Assembly: GCF_026012395.1 (NCBI RefSeq)
Contig: NZ_BRZA01000002.1
Span: forward strand, 372,001 to 436,000
DNA length: 64,000 bases
Reading direction: 5' to 3'
From: Lysinibacillus piscis
GTDB lineage: Bacteria; Bacillota; Bacilli; Bacillales_A; Planococcaceae
Part shown: positions 44,104 through 53,176 of the stretch, piece after piece
Layout of the letters: each line of letters starts with the position of its first letter
Numbering within the stretch: the first letter of the stretch is position 1
Translations under genes and position numbers: made by a program
The notes under the pieces: model-generated
Told to the model about the DNA's origin: nothing
Seen by the model: only the letters and a program-made list of their open reading frames with translations
Database searches by the model: none

Positions 44104-44673
44104 ATGAAAAAAATCGGTTTATTGGGCGGCACATTTAACCCACCACATATGGGACATTTAATGATGGCGAACGAAGTATTTCATGCGTTACAGTTAGATG
44201 AGGTACGATTTATGCCGAACGCTTTACCACCACATAAAGAAAAGCGTCATGATGTGAGTGATACACAGCGTCTTGCAATGGTGCAACATGCCATTCAGCC
44301 ATATGCTCATTTTTCTCTCGAATCGTATGAGGTGGAGAAAGGTGGTGTATCCTATTCATATGATACATTATCGGCATTGTGTGCAAGAGAGCCAGACGTC
44401 GAGTTTTATTTCATTATTGGTGGCGATATGATTGATTCGCTACATACATGGTATCGCATTGAGGATTTACTCGCATTAGTCAAATTTGTAGGTGTCAAAC
44501 GTCCGCAAACAGTAGCGATGACAGCATACCCAATCATCATGGTGGATGCTCCTCAAATCGATTTATCATCTACATTGCTTCGTGAGCGTTTTGCTACACA
44601 TAGTACGGTGACATTTTTAGTGCCAGAAACAGTAGAAGCGTTTATACGACAGGAGGGTCTTTATGGAGCGTGA
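44104..44673 (+). CDS. nadD: Nicotinate-nucleotide adenylyltransferase
   Basis: A 189-residue enzyme of NAD synthesis. GGTFNPPHMGHLMMANE carries the nucleotidyltransferase HxGH motif; PNALPPHKEKR and DLSSTLLRERF complete it. It overlaps yqeK by 11 bases. Confidence 0.95.
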   Translation: MKKIGLLGGTFNPPHMGHLMMANEVFHALQLDEVRFMPNALPPHKEKRHDVSDTQRLAMVQHAIQPYAHFSLESYEVEKGGVSYSYDTLSALCAREPDVEFYFIIGGDMIDSLHTWYRIEDLLALVKFVGVKRPQTVAMTAYPIIMVDAPQIDLSSTLLRERFATHSTVTFLVPETVEAFIRQEGLYGA

Positions 44674-45223
44674 GCAGTATTTAGCAGCGGTTCAGCCACG
44701 AATGCCTGAAAAACGTTATATTCATACGATTGGCGTTATGGAAACAGCTATCGATTTAGCGCAACGCTATGGTGAGGATGTCAAAAAAGCAGAAACAGTC
44801 GCCATTCTTCATGATATTGCGAAATATGCAGATATTGCATGGATGGAGCAAATCGTGCGTGATGAGGAGCTAGACGCTCGTCTCATTGGCTGGGGCAGTG
44901 AATTACTGCATGGGCCAGTTGGTGCATATATTGCAGAAAGTGAATTTGGTATTACCGATGAGGATATGCTGAATGCCATTCGTTTTCATACAACAGGACG
45001 TGTAGGAATGAGTCGTTTAGAAAAAATACTTTTTGTGGCAGATATGATTGAGCCCAATCGTCAATTCGATGGAGTAGAACGTCTGCGCAAAAAAGCGCAA
45101 AAAGATTTAGATAAAGCGGTGCGTGCTTGTATACGCCATACATTGGCTTTTTTAATCGATACAAAGCGGCCGATTTATCCTGTATCACTAGAGTGTTACA
45201 ATGATGTCATGTCGGTAGAGTAA
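44663..45223 (+). CDS. yqeK: HD-domain Ap4A hydrolase YqeK
   Basis: A 186-residue HD-fold metal enzyme: KRYIHTIGVMETAIDLA, AILHDIAKYAD (HD), HGPVGAYIAE and IRFHTTGRVGMS. B. subtilis YqeK is a symmetric diadenosine tetraphosphate hydrolase. It is translationally coupled to nadD. Confidence 0.93.
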   Translation: MEREQYLAAVQPRMPEKRYIHTIGVMETAIDLAQRYGEDVKKAETVAILHDIAKYADIAWMEQIVRDEELDARLIGWGSELLHGPVGAYIAESEFGITDEDMLNAIRFHTTGRVGMSRLEKILFVADMIEPNRQFDGVERLRKKAQKDLDKAVRACIRHTLAFLIDTKRPIYPVSLECYNDVMSVE

Positions 45224-45321
45224 CAGTATTCTACTATAATAAAATAAAAGTCTCGGTGGATGTTACAGTTAGACACAAACACACTGAAGCGTAATTGATA
45301 AATAAGAGAGGACAGTGAAGG

Positions 45322-45666
45322 ATGACTTCAACATTATTACAAGCAGCTTATAAAGCGATCGACGATAAACATGGGGAGGATATTGTCGTATTAAACATGC
45401 AGGGTATTTCCCTTTTAGCAGATTATTTTGTGATTACACACGGAAATTCAGATCGTCAAGTACAGGCGATTGCACGTGAATTACAAGACCTTGCAGAAAA
45501 AGAAGGCTATGAAATTCGTCGCATTGAAGGGTTTGATGCAGCACGTTGGGTTTTAGTGGACCTTGGCGATGTTGTCGCACATATTTTCCATAAAGATGAG
45601 CGTGCCTATTATAATTTAGAGCGTCTATGGGGAGATGCACCACAATTAGACGTTCCAGAGGTATAA
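45322..45666 (+). CDS. rsfS: Ribosome silencing factor RsfS
   Basis: A 114-residue factor that binds ribosomal protein L14 and blocks subunit joining when nutrients are low. It shows KHGEDIVVLNMQGIS, LADYFVITHGNSDRQVQ and the C-terminal DVVAHIFHKDERAYYNLE. GAGAGGACAGTGAAGG precedes ATG 45322. It has a 98-base leader with a possible TATAAT at 45235. Confidence 0.95.
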   Translation: MTSTLLQAAYKAIDDKHGEDIVVLNMQGISLLADYFVITHGNSDRQVQAIARELQDLAEKEGYEIRRIEGFDAARWVLVDLGDVVAHIFHKDERAYYNLERLWGDAPQLDVPEV

Positions 45667-45667
45667 G

Positions 45668-46408
45668 GTGAGCAGTTATGAGCGCTTTGCCCATGTCTAT
45701 GATGCACTGCAAACTGATATTCCATATGAGTTGTATAGTGAATGGGTCATGGAACATGCACCGAGTGAATCCTTTCCACAGCTTTTAGATATTGGCTGTG
45801 GGACAGGAACATTAACAGTAGCTTTTGCACAAATGGGCTATCAGGTGAGTGGTATTGATTTATCAGAGGAAATGTTAGCTATAGCAGCCAATCATTTTGC
45901 CCATGCAGGTGTACATGTCCCGTTATTTTGTATGTCTATGGATAAGTTAGATGGTTTTGAAGCATTGGATGTTGTAACAATTGCGATTGATTCTTTGAAT
46001 TATGTAATGGAGGAGCAGGCTGTTTATACTACGTTTCAGCGTATTTATGATGCATTAAGACAAGGTGGACAGCTATTTTTTGATGTTCATTCATTATTTA
46101 AAATGGACGAAATCTTTTTAGATGGTCCATTTACGTATGATGATGGAGACATTAGCTATGTTTGGCATACAGAGCCAGATGAGTTTGCCCATTCCGTGAT
46201 GCACCAAATGACATTTTATGTACGAGATGAGGCAAGTAATCTTTATGAGCGCTTTGATGAAGAGCATAGACAGCGAACATTTCCAGTGGAGCAATATGTA
46301 GCATGGTTACAGGAAATTGGCTTTACAGCGATTGAGGTAACGGCTGATTTTACAAAGCAAGCGCCAGTGGATGACAGTGAGCGCATTTTTATACGTGCAA
46401 TCAAATAA
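45668..46408 (+). CDS. yqeM: Class I SAM-dependent methyltransferase YqeM
   Basis: A 246-residue methyltransferase with YERFAHVYDALQTDIPYEL, SAM motif LLDIGCGTGTLTVAFA, GIDLSEEMLAIA and VTIAIDSLNYV. The substrate is unknown. The GTG at 45668 begins immediately after the rsfS stop. Last gene of the conserved block; a terminator follows. Confidence 0.88.
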   Translation: MSSYERFAHVYDALQTDIPYELYSEWVMEHAPSESFPQLLDIGCGTGTLTVAFAQMGYQVSGIDLSEEMLAIAANHFAHAGVHVPLFCMSMDKLDGFEALDVVTIAIDSLNYVMEEQAVYTTFQRIYDALRQGGQLFFDVHSLFKMDEIFLDGPFTYDDGDISYVWHTEPDEFAHSVMHQMTFYVRDEASNLYERFDEEHRQRTFPVEQYVAWLQEIGFTAIEVTADFTKQAPVDDSERIFIRAIK

Positions 46409-46416
46409 CGAATAAC

Positions 46417-46449
46417 GCCTGATGGATATTATATCTATCGGGCTATTTT
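46417..46449 (+). terminator. Terminator of the yqeG-yqeM block
   Basis: GCCTGATGGAT pairs with ATCTATCGGGC (G-U pairs included), followed by TATTTTT. Confidence 0.8.
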
Positions 46450-46467
46450 TCTATGGAGGGCTAGGGC

Positions 46468-46980
46468 ATGATTCGACAAGAGCAAGCGGCAGATTATCCT
46501 GCAGTGGAAGCAGTTATACAAGCAGCATTTGTCAATGAAGAAATAAGTGATAAACAGGAGCATCATGTAGTCAAGAAATTGCGCAATTCACAGGCATTTA
46601 TTCCTGAGCTATCATTAGTAGCGGAGCGTAATGGTCGAATAATTGGTCATATTTTATTGACAAAAATTCATATTGGTGAGGCGATTTCCTTAGCGTTAGC
46701 GCCTGTTTCAGTATTGCCTGATTTTCAACAACAAGGCATTGGTACAAGGTTAATCCAAGAGGCATTACAGAAGGCACAGAAGCTTGGCTATCATTCGGTG
46801 ATTGTATTGGGGCATCCAGCATACTATCCGAAGTTTGGCTTCATGCCTGCTTCCCAGTGGCATATTATAGCGCCATTTGATGTACCACAAGAGGCATTTA
46901 TGGCATTAGAGCTATGTGAAAACGGCTTACAGGATGTTACAGGCGTTGTCAAATATGATGAAGCATTTTTAGATGAGTAA
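46468..46980 (+). CDS. GNAT-family N-acetyltransferase
   Basis: A 170-residue single-domain acetyltransferase of the YhbS-like type. It opens MIRQEQAADYPAVEAVIQAA; the acetyl-CoA motif is LPDFQQQGIGTRLIQEAL, followed by VIVLGHPAYYPKFGFMPAS. The substrate is unknown. It has its own ribosome site (ATGGAGGG) and sits outside the conserved block. Confidence 0.82.
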   Translation: MIRQEQAADYPAVEAVIQAAFVNEEISDKQEHHVVKKLRNSQAFIPELSLVAERNGRIIGHILLTKIHIGEAISLALAPVSVLPDFQQQGIGTRLIQEALQKAQKLGYHSVIVLGHPAYYPKFGFMPASQWHIIAPFDVPQEAFMALELCENGLQDVTGVVKYDEAFLDE

Positions 46981-46991
46981 TAGGGCACTTG

Positions 46992-47408
46992 CTATTGATG
47001 TAAATCTTCAATAGCAGTCCATTTTATTTTTTGAGGTAATCCTAAAAGCTCCTTTTGCTGAGCTAGAGCATTTTTATCAAATGGACCATAGACAAGATGA
47101 GCGTGCATATCAATTATCCAAAAAGCATATTTTCCTTCTGTAGGTACTGCTACGCAATTATTCTCTGATTTGAGAATTGCTTGTTTCGCTATAATAAAAT
47201 CGTCATTCCACCAAATATGAGTGATTTTAGGCGGTGTATAACGGTAATTTTGTTCATTTGCAATAGGTTCTTCACTATAAATGCTAATTTGCTGAGCGGA
47301 TGTACGGTCAATCCGATAGCCATTTGGTAAAGGAATCGTATAATCAGCTAAGCCTGCACAGCCCGTTAATAGTATAAGACATAGTAGTGGATAGCCTAAA
47401 TAGCGCAT
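46992..47408 (-). CDS. Hypothetical lipoprotein (possibly DUF3997)
   Basis: A 138-residue lipoprotein: MRYLGYPLLCLILLTGCAGL has a lipobox (LLTGC) cleaved before Cys17. The mature part (DYTIPLPNGYRIDRTSA, then THIWWNDDFIIAKQ) resembles DUF3997 lipoproteins of Bacillus as I recall them. The start at 47408 is chosen because the signal peptide begins there; GGGGGCGG precedes it. It lies downstream of a sigma factor and membrane protein on the same strand, with a hairpin between. Confidence 0.7.
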   Translation of the reverse strand: MRYLGYPLLCLILLTGCAGLADYTIPLPNGYRIDRTSAQQISIYSEEPIANEQNYRYTPPKITHIWWNDDFIIAKQAILKSENNCVAVPTEGKYAFWIIDMHAHLVYGPFDKNALAQQKELLGLPQKIKWTAIEDLHQ

Positions 47409-47438
47409 AAAAAACCGCCCCCTTCTTGGATAAGGGGA
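47409..47438 (-). terminator. Terminator-like hairpin overlapping the lipoprotein ribosome site
   Basis: On the reverse strand TCCCCTT pairs with AAGGGGG, then CGG and TTTTTT, with the lipoprotein ATG directly after. The 3' arm contains the ribosome site (GGGGGCGG), so the same structure could stop transcription or hide the start. Confidence 0.5.
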
Positions 47439-47464
47439 CGATATGAATGAATATTTGGTTGCGA

Positions 47465-48523
47465 TTACCACAAAGGTTTAATTGTATCATCTTCTTTTTC
47501 CGCGCTTAATTCGACTTGTAATGTTAAAACATAAAAATAGAAATAATAAGCACTACTAATAAATGCTAAGACGACAAGTATCCATGAGACGTGGAAAAAG
47601 TTAGCGAGAAATAGGCTTTGTAAAGGGAATAGCCAAACAATGCTAGTACTTTGTCTCGATTTTTGAGTGATATAAACAGGCTGCTGACAGTGTGGGCATT
47701 GTTTGTTCAAGGTTGCAAAATAGATTTTTCGACCTTCTTTGGCCGTTAGTACGTGTTGACAATGTGGACAGCTTGGTTGCTTTGTTTTCCGATTACTATA
47801 GGCAAAAAGCAGGAACGTAATATGCAGGATTGTCAAAATATATAGTACATGCCAAAACCATGCTTGTGTATCTGCTATGAACAAAGATGGTACAAATAAT
47901 AAGAACACTATCGTGATGTAAAGTGTCACATAGCTGTGCCAGCGTAGTGCATCCTTCCATGTAGCATTTGCTATACGCAGGTGAATCAATAATAAATAGC
48001 TTGTAGAAAGCCACACATAGACTGGTAAAAGCAGTAATGTATTGAAAATTGGATAGCTAGCACGATCAATCGTATTCCACCAGATTATTAAGAGGATACC
48101 CCAGATAATCGGTGTGAGCATATGCCATGCCCACATTTGACGATAAGCACGTAAAATTTGTTTAGCTTTCCTAACAACAGGCTTCGTTTGCCAGCGTTCT
48201 GTTACATAGAGTAGGCGGATCGCCATGATGCTCGCTGTTAAGACAAGCAACAAGCTAATACTTGCTAGTAGGAGCAATTTTCGAAAATGCTTGTCATGTG
48301 TAGTCTCTAAATAGGAAAAGGCGTGATTTGCTGTTGTAAGCTGTGGCAATTCCATACTAAGGAGGATAAAAAAGATAGCTAAAGCGACAAAGCTTGATAA
48401 AACAATACGATATGGCCAATGACTAGGTGCGGTCACATGCCCTTGCTGCACTTTTTTCATAATACGTTGCCTTTGTTCCTCGGATAAATGGACACTATTC
48501 AATTCTTGTTTGAATTGTTTCAT
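47465..48523 (-). CDS. Membrane protein with zinc ribbon, probable sigma-factor partner
   Basis: A 352-residue protein. About 37 cytoplasmic N-terminal residues (KQFKQELNSVHLSEEQRQRI) are followed by about nine hydrophobic helices and, between helices near residue 260-300, a zinc ribbon CPHCQHVLTAKEGRK, then CPHCQQPVYITQKSRQS. The ribbon matches the CxxC-20-CxxC pattern seen in small Bacillus proteins. It overlaps the ECF sigma gene by 29 bases, so it is translationally coupled and probably its anti-sigma factor; this is an inference from position. Confidence 0.7.
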   Translation of the reverse strand: MKQFKQELNSVHLSEEQRQRIMKKVQQGHVTAPSHWPYRIVLSSFVALAIFFILLSMELPQLTTANHAFSYLETTHDKHFRKLLLLASISLLLVLTASIMAIRLLYVTERWQTKPVVRKAKQILRAYRQMWAWHMLTPIIWGILLIIWWNTIDRASYPIFNTLLLLPVYVWLSTSYLLLIHLRIANATWKDALRWHSYVTLYITIVFLLFVPSLFIADTQAWFWHVLYILTILHITFLLFAYSNRKTKQPSCPHCQHVLTAKEGRKIYFATLNKQCPHCQQPVYITQKSRQSTSIVWLFPLQSLFLANFFHVSWILVVLAFISSAYYFYFYVLTLQVELSAEKEDDTIKPLW

Positions 48524-49016
48524 CCTCTAAAACCTCCTTATCTTGTAACGTTATTTTCAATTTTTCGCGTGCACGCTGGAGCCTTGATTTTAGTGTAGAC
48601 TCTAAGGTATTAGTTAATGTGGCAATTTCACGTATCGAAAAATCTTCATAATAATACAGCAAGATGATTTCACGATATTTGATAGGTAATGCAAGGACCG
48701 CTTTGGTCACTTCACCACGTGACTCCATCTGGATGAGCAATTGCTCTGTTGTAGGGCTTGGCTTTCCTTGAATTTTTTCTAATAGCACTAAGCGCTTATT
48801 TTTCCAGCTTCGTAAATAGTCATAGCTACGATTAATGGTCATTTTGACTAAATACGTTTTTAATGTAGCATCGCCTTTATATTGGATTGATTTACGAGAA
48901 TAATTGAAAAAAACATCTTGTACAACTTCTTCTGCTGCATTGATATCCTTCGTATAAATAAAGGCAACACGGTATAAATAATCGCCATATGTATGTATAA
49001 TTTGCTCAATTTGCAT
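48495..49016 (-). CDS. ECF-type RNA polymerase sigma factor
   Basis: A 173-residue extracytoplasmic-function sigma factor. Region 2 is GDYLYRVAFIYTKDINAAEE, then VVQDVFFNYSRK and TLKTYLVKMTINRSYDYLR. Region 4 is LPIKYREIILLYYYEDFSI, then REIATLTNTLESTLKSRLQR. ATG 49016 follows AAAGGAGGAACG. No clear autoregulated promoter was recognised upstream. It probably responds to an envelope signal through the overlapping membrane protein. Confidence 0.9.
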   Translation of the reverse strand: MQIEQIIHTYGDYLYRVAFIYTKDINAAEEVVQDVFFNYSRKSIQYKGDATLKTYLVKMTINRSYDYLRSWKNKRLVLLEKIQGKPSPTTEQLLIQMESRGEVTKAVLALPIKYREIILLYYYEDFSIREIATLTNTLESTLKSRLQRAREKLKITLQDKEVLEDETIQTRIE

Positions 49017-49214
49017 TGCTCGTTCCTCCTTTCAGTTGTATAGACGGACGTTTTATCGAATAGGACGCAAAATGATCAAAATTTTTTATATAAAAATAAA
49101 TTTTGTGGGAGCGTGACATTTTTGCATTGAAAAAATAACTTCTCAAGCTGTATCTAGTATTGTAAACTAGCAGTAGCTCCATATGACCTCTTTCCATAGA
49201 AGAGAGGTGCTTAG

Positions 49215-49841
49215 ATGATCCAATCATTTTGGCAAAAGTATAAAAAAAGTATGCTAATCCCCAGTGTACTGCTTATCAGTGTACTTTGTTACTTCTATTT
49301 TTCAAATGAAACCTCTTCAACTCCCCAAGAAGAGCTGTTTGAACCAATCCAACCTATTGAACAACAAAATGAGACAACCCTTATAGAGACTGCGGTGAGT
49401 AAGCAAGTATTTGTCGATATAAAAGGTGCAGTGAAATCGCCTGGTGTCTATCAGCTGCGTGATGACCAACGTGTAATCGATGCGGTGCAACTGGCAGGCG
49501 GTTATGAGGACAATGCAGATACAAAATTTATTAATCACGCGCAAAAAGTACAGGATGAAATGGTGATTTATGTTCCAGTAGAGGGGGAGCAGGCAATAGA
49601 GCAAGCGAGCTTCCCTGTACAAAGTAGCGCCAGTATTATACAAGATGGCAAGGTGAATTTAAACCAAGCAGATGAAGAAACATTGACGACCTTAACAGGT
49701 ATTGGACCAGCAAAGGCGAAAAGCATTATTGCTTACCGTGAGGAAAATGGCGGTTTCGGGCAGATTGAGGATTTAAAAAAAGTAAGTGGCATCGGTGAAA
49801 AAACGTACGAAAAGTTAAAAGATGCGATTACAGTAAAGTGA
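49215..49841 (+). CDS. comEA: Competence DNA receptor ComEA
   Basis: A 208-residue surface protein binding incoming DNA during transformation. It has a membrane helix at about 11-29, a Ser/Thr/Gln/Glu linker, an SLBB domain (VFVDIKGAVKSPGVYQLRD), and C-terminal tandem helix-hairpin-helix motifs (LNQADEETLTTLTGIGPAKA, then IEDLKKVSGIGEKTYEKL). It is followed by comEB and comEC; comER is not upstream. Confidence 0.94.
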   Translation: MIQSFWQKYKKSMLIPSVLLISVLCYFYFSNETSSTPQEELFEPIQPIEQQNETTLIETAVSKQVFVDIKGAVKSPGVYQLRDDQRVIDAVQLAGGYEDNADTKFINHAQKVQDEMVIYVPVEGEQAIEQASFPVQSSASIIQDGKVNLNQADEETLTTLTGIGPAKAKSIIAYREENGGFGQIEDLKKVSGIGEKTYEKLKDAITVK

Positions 49842-49970
49842 TATTGACGTTTCTTTTCTAAAAGAGCTACACTAAACAAAGATAGTTTAGCTTGGTTCAG
49901 CTAATGCTGCTGAATGCAAGTAGCGCCTTAATCAAGATAGACTAGGGCGTCATTGATTGGAGGATGTCAT

Positions 49971-50540
49971 ATGGAGCGAATTACTTGGGATCAATTTTTC
50001 ATGGCACAAAGTCATTTATTAGCATTGCGTAGTACGTGTACACGACTAGCGGTAGGTGCGACAATTGTTCGAGACAAACGCATTATTGCAGGGGGCTATA
50101 ACGGTTCGATTACAGGGGACGAGCATTGTATTGAAAAGGGATGCTATGTTGTAGATAATCATTGTGTGCGCACCATTCATGCGGAAATGAATGCCCTTTT
50201 GCAATGTGCGAAATATGGTACACCGACAAGAGGAGCCGATTTATATGTAACACATTTTCCTTGTCTCCCTTGTACCAAATCCATTATTCAAGCAGGCATT
50301 GAGCGTGTCTACTATGCGACAGATTATAAAAATAATCCGTATGCACAGGAATTATTTCAAAAAGCAGGTGTCGAGGTCGTGCATGTACCTTTCGATGAAC
50401 GTAAAATAGATTTTTTAAGCGAGGATAAACTAGCCCTGTATATCGACATGCTACACGCACTGCGAGAAAAGGGTGTGCCAGAAGAAGAATTACGCCCTTA
50501 TGAACAAAGGGTGAGTGCATTATTTGGTAAAATAATTTAA
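49971..50540 (+). CDS. comEB: ComE operon protein 2, dCMP deaminase family
   Basis: A 189-residue zinc deaminase of the dCMP type: MERITWDQFFMAQSHLLALR, TVRTIHAE-type motif (CVRTIHAEMNALLQCAKYG) and the second zinc pair in HFPCLPCTKSI. TTGGAGGATG precedes ATG 49971. Located between comEA and comEC, as in B. subtilis. Confidence 0.93.
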   Translation: MERITWDQFFMAQSHLLALRSTCTRLAVGATIVRDKRIIAGGYNGSITGDEHCIEKGCYVVDNHCVRTIHAEMNALLQCAKYGTPTRGADLYVTHFPCLPCTKSIIQAGIERVYYATDYKNNPYAQELFQKAGVEVVHVPFDERKIDFLSEDKLALYIDMLHALREKGVPEEELRPYEQRVSALFGKII

Positions 50541-50587
50541 TGACTTTCAGATAGATACGCATCCTCTAACTATTGAGGAGGGATTTT

Positions 50588-52858
50588 TTGCTGAATCAAC
50601 ATAAATGGATTTATGTAGCACTTGCTGTACTTGTCGCCTCTTTAGCAGCACACAAGTCAGCATGGCTACTCACGTTCCTTTTTATTTTATTATTGCTACT
50701 CCTTTTGAAAGGGGAGCAACGTGCTGTGATAGCCCTTATGCTGGGCAGTGGCTTTTTCTCCTATGGCTTTATTATGCTTGGGCAACAGACCGAGCCCTCT
50801 CCCTTACCTTCCCAAATTCTGATTACATGGACAAATGAATATAAAGTGAATGGACAAAAGCTACGAGGCTTTGTGCAGACTGCAACAAAGGACAAATTGT
50901 ATGTTGTTTATACATTCCATTCTGAGCAGGAGAAAAATTTCTTTGCAAAACATTCTTTAGCAGGCTCAGTCTATCAGGTGCAGGGTGAGTTAGTAGAGCC
51001 CGCACCAAAGGCACATGCATATGCCTTTTCCATGAACGATTATTTAAAGAGTAAAGGAGCAAGAGGTATTTTTGAGGTAACAGAATGGACATTTGTACAA
51101 CAGCGCCAATCTTTCCAAACATGGCTGGCACAGCAGCGACATCGCATGAAAGTGCATATTGAACAAACATTTCCACCATCCCTTGTAGCAGAGGCACAGG
51201 CATTGCTATTTGGTATACAGGATGAGGTAGATGACGAATTGCAACGAGCCTATCAAAAGTTAGGTATTACGCATTTATTTGCGATTTCTGGACTACATGT
51301 TGCGCTTATTTCTTGGCTATTTTTTGAGGGGCTTTTGCGTTTACATGTACGCAAGGGCATTGCCACCTTTTCTTTACTGCTTATTTTACCGATATATGGT
51401 GTACTTGCAGGTAGTGCTCCGTCTGTATGGCGAGCAGTTTCGGTTGTGGAACTCATTTTGCTACTACGCTATTTTAATTGGCGATTAGCGATAGATGATG
51501 CACTAGCATGGAGCTTTATTGGTTTCGTGTTGCTAGAGCCAGGTGTTATTTTTCAAGTGGGCTTTCAGTTATCGTATTTAGCAACGGCTAGCTTGATTTA
51601 TTCCAATCGTATTTTGAAAGAAGCAACGAATTGGCTATTGCGTTCTTTTTTGATTACCTTTGTTTGTCAATTGCTCGTTTATCCATTATTACTCTATCAT
51701 TTTTATGAAATTTCCCTTTCCTCTTTCATCGCTAATATTTTTTTCGTTCCTCTGTTTTCCTTCATTATTTTACCGATTAATATCTTCCTCTTTCTGTTAA
51801 CATTCATTTCAATGCCACTAGTTCATTTATGCTTTGTGTTTTACGAGCCTTTACGACTATGGTTAACGGCGTTTATTTTCTTTCTTCAACAGCTTCCTTA
51901 TCAACTATGGTCACCAGGAAGACCTGCTATATGGCTATGCGGTATAGCGATGGTTAGTGCTATTGTTAGTCTTTATTTTTTAGAAATTAAGCGTTATGTA
52001 TTATGCCTTATCGTACTTTTCCTACCAGCTTGTTGGATTCATTGGTCACCGATGTTTTTTTCGGAGATGAAAATAACCTTTTTAAATGTCGGACAAGGAG
52101 ATTGTACGATTATTGAACTGCCTTACCGAAAAGCTGTCTACATGATTGATGCAGGAGGTGTTCTACGTTTTCAGCAAGCTAGGTGGAAAGCATCTAAGCA
52201 GCCATATGAAGTAGGTAAGCAAGTGGTTGTGCCATTTTTAAAGGGCAAAGGAATACGAATGATTGATATTTTCATTGTGACACATGCAGATGCAGACCAT
52301 GTAGAAGGTGCGGAGGAAGTTTTACAGGAAATTGCTATGGGAGAAATCCATGTCACACCGCAATCAACGACTAAGCAGGTGATGCAGGATATACTGAAAG
52401 AAGCACAAAAACGGCATGTACCAGTAAAAGAAAAGATGCAGGGAACGAGCTGGCAGGTGAGAGAGACAGTGTTTCAATATTTATGGCCACATGATACAGA
52501 CTATGAGGGCAATAATGATTCCATTGTGCTTTATATACAGCATGGTCGTTTTCGGGGGCTGCTGACAGGTGATTTAGAGGAAGCAGGAGAGCAAGGGCTA
52601 CAGGCATTGTATGGTGAGCATTTAGCTAATCTTACGCTATTGAAAGCAGGGCATCATGGCAGTAAAACATCGAGCAGTGAGCCCTTTGTAGAGCTGGTAC
52701 GCCCAATGTTAACGGTATTTAGTGCAGGTCTCCATAATCGCTATCATCACCCACATCAAGAGGTAGTAGAACGCTTTCACAGGCGACAACTACCAACATG
52801 GACAACAGGCATAGATGGTACACTTGAAATCAAAATAAAAAAAGACCTTGTCCAATAA
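50588..52858 (+). CDS. comEC: Competence DNA channel ComEC
   Basis: A 756-residue protein. N-terminal helices and a DUF4131-like outer domain are followed by the polytopic Competence domain (GITHLFAISGLHVALISWLF, AGSAPSVWRAVSVVEL). The C-terminal metallo-beta-lactamase domain has FLNVGQGDCTIIELP, THADADHVEGAEEVL, LTGDLEEAGE and KAGHHGSKTSSSE. It forms the channel for single-stranded DNA uptake. Start TTG 50588 lies after GAGGAGGG; a longer frame starts in the ribosome site. Confidence 0.95.
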   Translation: MLNQHKWIYVALAVLVASLAAHKSAWLLTFLFILLLLLLLKGEQRAVIALMLGSGFFSYGFIMLGQQTEPSPLPSQILITWTNEYKVNGQKLRGFVQTATKDKLYVVYTFHSEQEKNFFAKHSLAGSVYQVQGELVEPAPKAHAYAFSMNDYLKSKGARGIFEVTEWTFVQQRQSFQTWLAQQRHRMKVHIEQTFPPSLVAEAQALLFGIQDEVDDELQRAYQKLGITHLFAISGLHVALISWLFFEGLLRLHVRKGIATFSLLLILPIYGVLAGSAPSVWRAVSVVELILLLRYFNWRLAIDDALAWSFIGFVLLEPGVIFQVGFQLSYLATASLIYSNRILKEATNWLLRSFLITFVCQLLVYPLLLYHFYEISLSSFIANIFFVPLFSFIILPINIFLFLLTFISMPLVHLCFVFYEPLRLWLTAFIFFLQQLPYQLWSPGRPAIWLCGIAMVSAIVSLYFLEIKRYVLCLIVLFLPACWIHWSPMFFSEMKITFLNVGQGDCTIIELPYRKAVYMIDAGGVLRFQQARWKASKQPYEVGKQVVVPFLKGKGIRMIDIFIVTHADADHVEGAEEVLQEIAMGEIHVTPQSTTKQVMQDILKEAQKRHVPVKEKMQGTSWQVRETVFQYLWPHDTDYEGNNDSIVLYIQHGRFRGLLTGDLEEAGEQGLQALYGEHLANLTLLKAGHHGSKTSSSEPFVELVRPMLTVFSAGLHNRYHHPHQEVVERFHRRQLPTWTTGIDGTLEIKIKKDLVQ

Positions 52859-52873
52859 ACAAGGTCTTTTTTT
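52839..52873. terminator. Bidirectional terminator comEC/yqzM
   Basis: AAAAAAGACCTTGT pairs with ACAAGGTCTTTTTT around a 7-base loop. The comEC stop codon lies in the loop. It serves comEC and the converging yqzM. Confidence 0.9.
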
Positions 52874-52880
52874 ATAGTGC

Positions 52881-53018
52881 TTACTTAGCAACGAAGTCTA
52901 CAATTGTTGCGATGATAAACATTAGTGTGAAAACACCAAATGGTACAACGAAACCTATTGCAGAATCAATGGCATCGTTACGTTTGCATTGGATGTTTTT
53001 TCCTTCAAATGGATTCAT
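52881..53018 (-). CDS. yqzM: YqzM-family small membrane protein
   Basis: A 45-residue frame MNPFEGKNIQCKRNDAIDSA followed by a hydrophobic helix (IGFVVPFGVFTLMFIIATIV) and DFVAK. ATG 53018 follows AGTGGAGGGATAATT on the reverse strand. B. subtilis yqzM, a similar-sized gene, also lies opposite and just after comEC. Function unknown. Confidence 0.85.
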   Translation of the reverse strand: MNPFEGKNIQCKRNDAIDSAIGFVVPFGVFTLMFIIATIVDFVAK

Positions 53019-53176
53019 AATTATCCCTCCACTTCTGCTATTTATTATAAGGCAACCGTTTTAGAAAAGCTATATTGAAAAGGAGAATTCATCATATAGA
53101 AGGCAATCGACACAATTCAGTCAAAAACATAGGGCAATCGTGTATACTAATAGTATAGCTAGATGGAGGAGAACGT

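Noticed and set aside
49075-49110. A/T-box pairs resembling ComK sites upstream of comEA
   Set aside because: Spacing does not fit the AAAA-N5-TTTT pairs at standard distances, and the region is uniformly AT-rich.
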